Assembly (NCBI RefSeq): GCF_026107415.2
Contig: NZ_JAPCHX010000002.1
Coordinates: forward strand, 434,001-498,000
Direction of reading: 5' to 3'
Source: Microbacterium sp. MPKO10
GTDB lineage: Bacteria > Actinomycetota > Actinomycetes > Actinomycetales > Microbacteriaceae
DNA length: 64,000 nucleotides
The stretch's first letter is position 1. Each line of letters starts with the position of its first letter. The notes beneath the pieces were generated by a model that worked only from the letters and a program-made list of their open reading frames with translations, did not search any database and was not told where the DNA came from. Below, piece by piece: positions 19,599 to 26,189 of this stretch. Made by a program: the position numbers and the translations under genes.

Positions 19599-20900
19599 AT
19601 GACCCAGCGACCACGGATGCGCGATCGCTTACGCGTCAGGGGAGTGATCGGTCGTGCCGTCGCCGTCGTCGCAACGGCGGGAACGCTACTGGTTCTCACC
19701 GCGTCGCCCGCCGCGGCGTTCTCAGGAACGCGCGCCGATCAGTACTGGCTCGACAGCGGCTACGGCGTACAAGAGGCCTGGAAGACGACGAAGGGCAAGG
19801 GCGCCGTCATCGCCGTCATGGACACCGGAATCGGCAAAGGCCCCAAAGACTTCGCCGGCGTGACAGGCGGCACTGACGTTTCCGGCGTTGGGTCCTCCGA
19901 CGGTCGCACCCCGCTGGGCAGCGAAGAAGAGAAGAACCACGGCAGCTGGGTTGCCTCGCTTGCGGCCGGTCGTGGTAACGGCTCGGCTGACTCTCCGATC
20001 GGAATTGCGCCCGAGGCCACGCTGCTTGCGATCTCCATCGGCTTCCCCTCCAGTGGTGCGACGGTGCCCTTCGTCGATCAGGTCTCTGAAGGCATCCATT
20101 GGGCCGTCGACAACGGTGCCGATGTCATCAACATGTCGTTCTCGACGAACACGAAAGAGTGGGACCCCTCGTGGGATGAAGCGTTCAAGTACGCGCACGA
20201 CAATGACGTGATCATCGTCGCTGCGGCGGGAAACCGAGGAAGCGGAACCGAGATGGTCGGCGCGCCCGCAACGATTCCTGGCGTCCTGACCGTCGCTGGG
20301 GTCGACAAATCAGCGAAAGTTAGCCAGGGAGCATCCACCGAAGGCATCACGATCGGCGTCTCCGCTCCCAGTGAGGAGCTGACGGGTGTGTCTGCCGATG
20401 GCTCCCTCGTGCAATGGGCAGGCACAAGTGGCGCCTCACCGATTGTTGCGGGAATGGTGGCGCTGCTGCGCTCGGCCTACCCCGACATGGACGCGAACAA
20501 CATCATCAACCGCCTTATCAAGACCGCGCACCCGACCGAGGGCCAGGGAGACGAGGTTCCGTCTTCCGATTACGGTTACGGCCTCGCGAACATCGGTGAC
20601 GCGATCGACAAAGACATCGAGAACGTCGACGCGAACCCGATGGGCAGTCTGGAGGAGTGGATCACGGTCAACAGACGTGCCGACGCCGAGAATGTTGAGC
20701 CACCCGTCGACAAGACGAAAGTCAAGGCCCTGCCGCCGATCGAGAAGGCAAGCCCCAGTACAAATCCGTTGCTTCCCACCGCGGATACCCTCCGGTACGT
20801 GAGCGTTCCTGCAGCCCTCCTTCTCGGCGCTGGTACACTAATAACGCTTGGTGCCATCGGCGCTACCCGGCATGCCAAACGGGTGGCACGCAAGAAGTAG
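19599..20900 (+). CDS. Membrane-anchored S8 serine protease, second of a tandem pair
   Basis: 433 residues, closely similar to the preceding gene over its whole length. It keeps Asp75, His114 and Ser277, a signal sequence ending near TASPAAAFS and a C-terminal anchor (AALLLGAGTLITLGAIGA). I chose ATG 19599 because GAGGAG lies 7 bases upstream; in-frame ATGs at 19545 and 19581 are less well served. The paralogues differ mostly in the signal peptide, the linker and the strand after the oxyanion Asn (VDKSAKVSQG against VDRQGEISVR). About 100 bases separate the genes, with a small hairpin TGGGC-AAA-GCCCA near 19517. Confidence 0.93.
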   Translation: MTQRPRMRDRLRVRGVIGRAVAVVATAGTLLVLTASPAAAFSGTRADQYWLDSGYGVQEAWKTTKGKGAVIAVMDTGIGKGPKDFAGVTGGTDVSGVGSSDGRTPLGSEEEKNHGSWVASLAAGRGNGSADSPIGIAPEATLLAISIGFPSSGATVPFVDQVSEGIHWAVDNGADVINMSFSTNTKEWDPSWDEAFKYAHDNDVIIVAAAGNRGSGTEMVGAPATIPGVLTVAGVDKSAKVSQGASTEGITIGVSAPSEELTGVSADGSLVQWAGTSGASPIVAGMVALLRSAYPDMDANNIINRLIKTAHPTEGQGDEVPSSDYGYGLANIGDAIDKDIENVDANPMGSLEEWITVNRRADAENVEPPVDKTKVKALPPIEKASPSTNPLLPTADTLRYVSVPAALLLGAGTLITLGAIGATRHAKRVARKK

Positions 20901-20946
20901 TACGCTCGTTTGCTGTATCTGCGATCCAGTAGGAGATTATTTCACC

Positions 20947-22506
20947 GTGCCCAAGATTCTCGTCGTCGGCGGAGGTTACGCCGGCTTTTACACCGCATGG
21001 AAGCTCGAGAAGCACCTGCGTGCAGGAGAGGCAGAGGTCACCGTCGTTGACCCCCGTCCCTACATGACGTACCAGCCGTTCCTTCCCGAGATCGCGGCCG
21101 GCTCGATCGAGCCCCGTCACGCTGTCGTTCCGCTGCGCCGCCACCTCAAACGCACCGAGGTGATCACGGCGAAGGTGACGTACATCAACCACGCCGAGAA
21201 GACGGCGACGATCACTCCGGATGTGGGTGAGTCGTATGACTTCGAGTACGACCAGGTCGTCGTGACCGGTGGCGCTGTCTCGCGGACATTCCCAATTCCG
21301 GGTCTTGCCGACGAGGGCATCGGGCTCAAGACCGTTGAAGAGGCCGTGGCGATCCGAGACCGCGTGCTCGACAACTTCGCCAAGGCGGCGCACCTGCCTG
21401 CCGGGCCTGAGCGCGACCGCCTGCTCACGTTCGTCGTCGTCGGCGGAGGTTTCGCCGGCATCGAGGTATTCGCCGAGCTGCGGTCGTTCGCGAGCGCGCT
21501 GCTCAAGTTCTACCCGCAGATCGAATTCGACGACATCAAATTCCACCTGGTGGAGGCCATGGGCCGCATCATGCCCGAGGTGTCACTCAAGACCAGCCAC
21601 TGGGTGCTCAAGGACCTCGCCAAGCGAGGTGCTCTTGTGCACCTCGACACGCAGTTCTCATCGTGCATCGACGGCAACATCGAGCTGTCGACCGGTGAGA
21701 AGTTCGAGTCTGACCTCATCGTGTGGACGGCGGGCGTCATGGCGACGCCACAGATTGTGCGCCACACTGACCTCCCGATCGAAGAGCGCGGGCGTATCAT
21801 GACGCGTGCTGATCTGCGCGTGGGCACGGACGACGAGCCGATCGAAGGTGCCTGGGCCGCGGGCGATGTGTCGCGCGTTCCTGACCTCACCGGCGGAGGT
21901 GTCGGTGGCTACTGCGTGCCGAACGCGCAGCACGCCGTGCGTCAGGGCAAGCTTTTGGCGACGAACGTCATCGCCGTGCTCCGGGGCGAGGAGCCGAAGC
22001 AGTACATCCACAAGAACCTTGGTGCCGTTGCCGGTCTTGGCCTCGGAACTGGAGTGTTCCAGTCGGGAAAGATCGCGATCAAGGGCTTCCCCGCCTGGGT
22101 TGCGCACCGCGGCTACCACGGTCTGGCAATGCCGACGTGGGAGCGCAAGTTCCGGGTCTTCTGGGGCTGGGTGAACAACTTCTTCCTCGGCCGTGACATC
22201 GCCTCGCTGTCTGCCCTGCAGCAGCCGCGCGCCTCGTTCGAAGAGTTCGCCGCGCGGCCGAAGCCTCCGGCACCCGCTGAAGAGAAGCCAGCCGAAGAGA
22301 AGTCGACCGAGGTGAAGTCCGCTGACGCGGTCGCCGAGAAGAAGGCCCCGGCGAAGGCTGAAGAGAAGGCTCCGGCGCAGAAGACTCCGGCCAAGAAGCC
22401 CGCTGCATCGAAGGCACCCGCATCCTCGTCTTCTGCGAAGAAGCCGGCGACTAAAAAGCCGGCGGCGAAGAAATCAGAGCAGAGCACGAGCGATTCTGTC
22501 GCCTAG
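20947..22506 (+). CDS. Type II NADH dehydrogenase (NDH-2) with a Lys/Ala-rich C-terminal tail
   Basis: Single-subunit FAD enzyme passing electrons from NADH to quinone without pumping protons. Two Rossmann motifs are seen, ILVVGGGYAGFYTAWKLEKH at the N-terminus (FAD) and TFVVVGGGFAGIEVFAEL (NADH). These are followed by GVMATPQIVRH, GAWAAGDVSRVPD and an amphipathic membrane-binding stretch near the C-terminus of the domain (FRVFWGWVNNFFLGRDIASL). The last 80 or so residues are a repetitive Ala/Lys/Pro/Glu tail. GTG 20947 has AGGAG 12 bases upstream. Confidence 0.95.
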   Translation: MPKILVVGGGYAGFYTAWKLEKHLRAGEAEVTVVDPRPYMTYQPFLPEIAAGSIEPRHAVVPLRRHLKRTEVITAKVTYINHAEKTATITPDVGESYDFEYDQVVVTGGAVSRTFPIPGLADEGIGLKTVEEAVAIRDRVLDNFAKAAHLPAGPERDRLLTFVVVGGGFAGIEVFAELRSFASALLKFYPQIEFDDIKFHLVEAMGRIMPEVSLKTSHWVLKDLAKRGALVHLDTQFSSCIDGNIELSTGEKFESDLIVWTAGVMATPQIVRHTDLPIEERGRIMTRADLRVGTDDEPIEGAWAAGDVSRVPDLTGGGVGGYCVPNAQHAVRQGKLLATNVIAVLRGEEPKQYIHKNLGAVAGLGLGTGVFQSGKIAIKGFPAWVAHRGYHGLAMPTWERKFRVFWGWVNNFFLGRDIASLSALQQPRASFEEFAARPKPPAPAEEKPAEEKSTEVKSADAVAEKKAPAKAEEKAPAQKTPAKKPAASKAPASSSSAKKPATKKPAAKKSEQSTSDSVA

Positions 22507-22519
22507 CAACGCCCGTTTT

Positions 22520-22558
22520 CACGTGAGGACCTACCCCGAAGGGGCGGGTCCTCACGTG
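22520..22558 (+). terminator. Strong hairpin terminator after NDH-2
   Basis: CACGTGAGGACC (22520-22531) pairs perfectly with GGTCCTCACGTG (22547-22558), and the loop holds an inner CCCC-GAA-GGGG hairpin. No long T run follows. The position right after the NDH-2 stop and before the tRNA promoter supports a terminator role. Confidence 0.7.
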
Positions 22559-22580
22559 CATGACGGGTCTGCGATTCCCG

Positions 22581-22586
22581 TAATGT
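22581..22586 (+). promoter_or_regulatory. Candidate tRNA -10 box
   Basis: TAATGT lies about 10 bases before the first base of the mature tRNA, as expected for a tRNA promoter. Confidence 0.45.
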
Positions 22587-22595
22587 AGGGGAGTG

Positions 22596-22672
22596 GCCCC
22601 TATAGCCCAACCGGCAGAGGCAGGCGACTTAAAATCGCTACAGTCTGGGTTCGAATCCCAGTGGGGGCACCA
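22596..22672 (+). tRNA. tRNA with anticodon UAA (Leu by code), short variable loop
   Basis: The acceptor stem GCCCCTA pairs with TGGGGGC and the 3' ACCA is encoded. The anticodon stem GGCGA/TCGCT encloses loop CTTAAAA, giving anticodon UAA. The T arm is CTGGG-TTCGAAT-CCCAG. Total length is 77 with CCA. The variable region is only about 5 bases (ACAGT), whereas bacterial tRNA-Leu normally has a long variable arm. By anticodon it should read UUA leucine codons. The D stem is three clear pairs (GCC/GGC). Confidence 0.9.
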
Positions 22673-22744
22673 GAGCGTCGTTGTTCACACCAGTGACGAT
22701 CCCAGATTTACCTGTCTCGGTTTCGCCTCCTGTTTGGAGGACGA

Positions 22745-22930
22745 GAGGGGTGGCCGGGGGCCCGGAACTGGACAAAACATCGACGGGGCGCTTGCGGTTC
22801 GGCGTCAATGCCATCCTCATCGGTGAGGTGAGTCGAGGAATGCACTTCTCGGGCGAGTTCGCCTCGGTAACCGTGCAAGCGATGGGTGTTGTGCCAGCCC
22901 ACCCAGCGCGTTTCAGCGAGGTGCTCAGGT
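22745..22930 (-). pseudogene. Remnant of an IS3-family transposase C-terminus
   Basis: On the minus strand this piece reads HLAETRWVGWHNTHRLHGYR then GELARE, matching the WVxWxNxxRLH signature near the end of IS3/IS481-type integrase-core transposases. No upstream catalytic DDE region remains, since the SGNH hydrolase gene begins immediately. At its far end the minus strand reads TGTCCAGTTCCGGGCCCCCG, which resembles an IS3-type terminal repeat. It sits directly beside the tRNA, a common insertion neighbourhood. Confidence 0.5.
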
Positions 22931-22949
22931 GATGGTCGCGCCGCGAGGT

Positions 22950-23585
22950 TCAGAGGGCAATCTGTTCCCAGAGCGCCTCGGCCCACAAGGCGTGACCGCG
23001 TTCATTGGGGTGGAAACGGTCACTGGCAAAGGTACGCAGATACCTGGCAAGGGAGAGGCTCTTGGTTGCGGTGTGGATGTCGGCGATCGAATGACCGCTG
23101 GCTTTAGCCGCTGCGCCGATGGCCTCGTTGGCTTTGCGCGCGCGGCCTTCATACGGCCAATGCAGAAAATACGGCACGAGGCCCACGACGAACCCCTCGG
23201 GCAGTCGGGTGGTGATGGCCTGCATTGCCTCGGCGAACTCACGGGTGCGGAATAACGGTGCCCAAGCCACGTCGTTTCCACCGATGACGCAGGTGAGCAC
23301 ATCAGGCGTGGCCGTTGTTGAGAGTTGGGGTATCTGTGTGTTCAGAACGTCGTGTGCCCGCGCGCCACTGACCGACAGGTTGACGGTGCGCACAGAGTGC
23401 CCCGTCGTCTCCGCGAGACGGTCGGCGATAACGCCGACGTAGCCGCGCTGAGGGTCATCGACCCCGACGCCGACCCCGGCCGAGTCACCGAGTGCCACAT
23501 AGGTCAACGTCCCTGTCTGCGGGCGAGCCCAGTACGCCAAATGGTTGCGGGCCTGGCCCCTGCTGCGTCGTGCTGCGGGTCCCAT
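22950..23585 (-). CDS. SGNH/GDSL-family hydrolase
   Basis: 211-residue esterase/lipase-like protein. Block I is YVALGDSAGVGVGVDDPQRG with the nucleophile Ser, block III is CVIGGNDVAW, and block V FHPNERGHALWAE supplies the Asp/His pair (SDRFHPN). No convincing signal peptide is seen, so it is probably cytoplasmic, like many acyl-ester SGNH hydrolases. ATG 23585 lies 8 bases after TATGGT (23599-23594, minus strand), consistent with a leaderless message. That -10 box is partly covered by the palindrome at 23597-23613. Confidence 0.88.
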   Translation of the reverse strand: MGPAARRSRGQARNHLAYWARPQTGTLTYVALGDSAGVGVGVDDPQRGYVGVIADRLAETTGHSVRTVNLSVSGARAHDVLNTQIPQLSTTATPDVLTCVIGGNDVAWAPLFRTREFAEAMQAITTRLPEGFVVGLVPYFLHWPYEGRARKANEAIGAAAKASGHSIADIHTATKSLSLARYLRTFASDRFHPNERGHALWAEALWEQIAL

Positions 23586-23596
23586 ACCTGTAGACC

Positions 23597-23613
23597 ATAC
23601 CCCAGTGGGGTAT
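23597..23613. promoter_or_regulatory. CsoR-like operator palindrome
   Basis: ATACCCCAGTGGGGTAT is a perfect inverted repeat (7+3+7). It closely resembles the G/C-tract palindromes bound by the copper-sensing repressor CsoR (general form TACCCC-N3/4-GGGGTA). It overlaps the -10 box proposed for the SGNH hydrolase gene. No csoR or copper-export gene is in the window, so the regulator would act in trans. Confidence 0.5.
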
Positions 23614-23743
23614 TAAATAGAACCCGACGAATCGCCGTCGGTAGTGGCACGTGCGAGTTTGAGAACCGCCCAACGAGGCGCACCGGACGCCGTACGACGG
23701 CTGGGGTGCGAAAGATTTGCTTCCTCGCGTCGGACGCTGGTCG

Positions 23744-23749
23744 TAGAAT
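23744..23749 (+). promoter_or_regulatory. -10 box of the leaderless nucleotidyltransferase gene
   Basis: TAGAAT ends 6 bases before GTG 23756 and no ribosome site is present. The stretch from 23614 to 23743 holds no other recognisable gene. Confidence 0.55.
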
Positions 23750-23755
23750 TCCGGA

Positions 23756-24403
23756 GTGACGGAATTGACGGACGACGAATTCACCCGGCTTTACGGCGAG
23801 TGGGCCGGACACACTCCCACCGATGCTGCCGCCTTCTTCGCCGAATACCAGGGAACGTGGTGGGTCGCTGGAGGATGGTCGATCGAAGCCTTCACCGGTG
23901 TGACGCGTCCGCACGACGATATCGACATCTCCATGCTGTCGGCAGAGCTCCCTCAGCTGCGCCGGTTTCTTGCCGGTCGGCTCGATGCCTGGATGGCCTC
24001 GTCAGGAACGCTGACGCCGCTGCTCGCGGATGACCGACCAGATGCTCCGGCCAACGAACTTCTGCCCGAAGGCGGTTCGCAGCTGTGGACGCGTGCTGAC
24101 GCAGCATCCGCATGGGAATTCGATATTCTCCTGTCGCCCGGCGATGAGCACACCTGGGTGTACAAGCGCGATCCCACGATGCGGATGCCGATGAGCGATG
24201 CCGTGTGGAGCCGCGACGGAGTGCGGTACCTGCGCCCCGAGATCCAGATGCTCTACAAAGCCAGGGGCGACCGGGCCAAGGACCGTGCGGACTTGCGGGC
24301 CGTCGTTCCGCTGCTCGAGCCCGCACGCCACTCCTGGCTGATTGACGGGCTCACTCGCGCAGACCCGCAGCACCCGTGGCTGGCCATGCTCGAGCAGCCC
24401 TGA
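23756..24403 (+). CDS. Nucleotidyltransferase-fold protein (aminoglycoside adenylyltransferase-like)
   Basis: 215 residues with the pol-beta nucleotidyltransferase core: TWWVAGGWSIEAFTGVTRPH then DDIDISML, giving the GG(W)S loop and the paired metal-binding Asp, and the third acidic site in AWEFDILLSP. The later segment YLRPEIQMLYKARGDRAKDR is shared with ANT-like and antitoxin-like transferases. The family includes aminoglycoside nucleotidylyltransferases, but resistance cannot be claimed from sequence alone. GTG 23756 is served by a TAGAAT box. Confidence 0.82.
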   Translation: MTELTDDEFTRLYGEWAGHTPTDAAAFFAEYQGTWWVAGGWSIEAFTGVTRPHDDIDISMLSAELPQLRRFLAGRLDAWMASSGTLTPLLADDRPDAPANELLPEGGSQLWTRADAASAWEFDILLSPGDEHTWVYKRDPTMRMPMSDAVWSRDGVRYLRPEIQMLYKARGDRAKDRADLRAVVPLLEPARHSWLIDGLTRADPQHPWLAMLEQP

Positions 24404-24493
24404 GTCGGGAAGGTCCGGGCCAGGGCGCTATAGGCCAGGCTGTCCGCGGCAGAGCGTCCTGCGGCAGGCCGTTCCGAATGGGAGTGCCCTGGG

Positions 24494-26059
24494 TCAGCTG
24501 GCTGCCACCTGCGCGAACTCGAGCGGCTCGGCGAAGAACCGCAGTTCGTGCTCGGCCGACAGCCGGAACGCACGCCACATGCGGTCGCGCGTTGCCGAGT
24601 CGGCATCCGCGGCCAGACGCGTCACAATCTCGATCGCGCGCGTGCTCGCGTTGGCGAACGTTGGGTCTTCGTAGGTGCTCAGCCACGGCATGTACGGGGT
24701 GTCCGAGGCCGCATTTGGCAGCATCCGGGTTCCGACATCGACGTAGATCCAATAGCAGGGCAGCAGCGCAGCCGCGAGAACGGCATACGAGTCCCGCGCA
24801 GCCGTCGCGGCGAGATGGTTCGTGTAGGCGATGGTCGCCGGGGCCTTCGGCGCGGCGTCCACGACCGAAAGATCGCCGAGGAAATGCGCGTGCACGGCCG
24901 TCTCACCCGCGAGAGCATTGAGCGCACCGGATGCCCAGAACTCCTGCTCGGCGACTGTTGGAGCCAGCGTGCTGGCCGCCGCGAGCATCCGCGAATAGTC
25001 CCGCAGATACAGGGTGTCCTGCACCAGATAATGGCGGAACGCGGCCGGGTCGAGTGTGCCGTCGGTAAGCCCGGTGATGAAGGCGAGGTCGTCAATATCG
25101 GCGCGCACATCGGCGATTCCGCTCCACCAGTGCTCGGCGATCTCACCCGCCGTGAGCGGTGCTGCTGCCCGGCGCCGGAGCGTGGCGAAATGATCGACGG
25201 GGCCATGGCCCGAGCCGACGTTCAGACGGGATCCATTCCGGATGCTGTCGGCGAGCCACTGCTTCGCCTGCTCCAGCGCGCTGGCCCATTCGCCCGTTTG
25301 CGCGTACAGCGTTGCGATCGCCGACGAGAGCGAGCATCCGGTGCCGTGCGTGTTCGTCGTATGGATGCGTGCCGCCGTGAACTCTGCAATGACTCCGGAT
25401 GCTGACACGAGGGCATCGTGCACGGCGTCGCCGTTCGCGTGCCCGCCCTTCGCGAGCACGAGTGTGTCGTGGTGTTCCGCGACGCGCTGCGCCTGTGCGA
25501 TCACGTCGGACCAGGCGCGCACGCGGGGTTCACCCGCGAGCACGGCGAGCTCGGGGATGTTGGGGGTGACGAGGTCGGCGTGCCGCAGCATCCGGCCGAG
25601 CGCTTCCTCGGCCGACGCGTCCAGCAGCCTGTCGCCGCTTGTTGCGACCATGACCGGGTCGACGACGACAACGGGTGCCTGCGTGCGCTCCAGCCAGCGG
25701 TCCACGACCTCGATGTATTCAGCCGTGGCCAGCATCCCGATTTTCACGGCATCGATCTGCACGTCGTCGCTCACCGCATTGAGCTGCTCGGCGAGGAACT
25801 CGGGCGGCGGCGTGTGCACCGAGTTCACCCCGCGCGTGTTCTGCGCGACGAGAGCGGTCACCACGGCCATGCCGTAGCCGCCGTGCGCGGCAATCGATTT
25901 GAGGTCAGCCTGGATTCCCGCTCCGCCCGACGGATCCGTTCCGGCAATGCTGAGCACCCGAGGAATCACCGCCACATCATGCGGACCGGGGGAGCCCTGA
26001 CGAACGGTCGCCTCGGGCGGCGTGAGCGTGGCTGACTGTGTTTTCGGCGTACGCGACAT
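24494..26059 (-). CDS. thiD: Bifunctional HMP/HMP-P kinase and thiaminase II-like protein (ThiD-TenA fusion)
   Basis: Thiamine pyrimidine branch. The first 300 residues are ThiD (LSIAGTDPSGGAGIQADLKS, DPVMVATSGDRLLD, HTTNTHGTGCSLSSAIATLY), phosphorylating hydroxymethylpyrimidine and its phosphate. The last 210 residues are TenA-like (YLVQDTLYLRDYSRMLAAAS, with the active-site Cys in LLPCYWIYVDVG and a C-terminal Glu in HELRFF), which salvages pyrimidine from degraded thiamine. ATG 26059 is chosen because the GAAGGG site lies about 10 bases upstream inside the TPP riboswitch; ATG 26068 directly abuts it. Confidence 0.95.
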   Translation of the reverse strand: MSRTPKTQSATLTPPEATVRQGSPGPHDVAVIPRVLSIAGTDPSGGAGIQADLKSIAAHGGYGMAVVTALVAQNTRGVNSVHTPPPEFLAEQLNAVSDDVQIDAVKIGMLATAEYIEVVDRWLERTQAPVVVVDPVMVATSGDRLLDASAEEALGRMLRHADLVTPNIPELAVLAGEPRVRAWSDVIAQAQRVAEHHDTLVLAKGGHANGDAVHDALVSASGVIAEFTAARIHTTNTHGTGCSLSSAIATLYAQTGEWASALEQAKQWLADSIRNGSRLNVGSGHGPVDHFATLRRRAAAPLTAGEIAEHWWSGIADVRADIDDLAFITGLTDGTLDPAAFRHYLVQDTLYLRDYSRMLAAASTLAPTVAEQEFWASGALNALAGETAVHAHFLGDLSVVDAAPKAPATIAYTNHLAATAARDSYAVLAAALLPCYWIYVDVGTRMLPNAASDTPYMPWLSTYEDPTFANASTRAIEIVTRLAADADSATRDRMWRAFRLSAEHELRFFAEPLEFAQVAAS

Positions 26060-26061
26060 TC

Positions 26062-26138
26062 GCGACATCCCTTCGCTAGTACGAGCTAGATCAGGTTCGA
26101 CGGGTCTTATCTCAGCCCCGAAGGGCACCCCGTGTCAC
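26062..26138 (-). promoter_or_regulatory. TPP (THI-box) riboswitch
   Basis: The minus strand shows the conserved core ACGGGGTGCC, GGGCTGAGATAAGACCC, CGAACCTGATCTAGCTCG and TACTAGCGAAGGGATG. The closing stem pairs GTGACA near 26138-26133 with TGTCGC at 26067-26062. The 3' side of the aptamer holds both the purine-rich ribosome site and the first ATG. Thiamine pyrophosphate binding should therefore block translation initiation of the ThiD-TenA gene directly. Confidence 0.95.
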
Positions 26139-26189
26139 TGGTGACGGCCACTCTACCCGATGCTCGAGCTGCTTGTGCTCCCACCTGGG

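Noticed and set aside
18192-20900. Type VII secretion locus
   Set aside because: The proteases look like mycosins, but no EccA-E, WXG100 or PE/PPE-type genes are present in the window.
23756-24403. Aminoglycoside resistance gene
   Set aside because: The nucleotidyltransferase fold is clear, but specific resistance-class residues cannot be confirmed and the context is chromosomal housekeeping.
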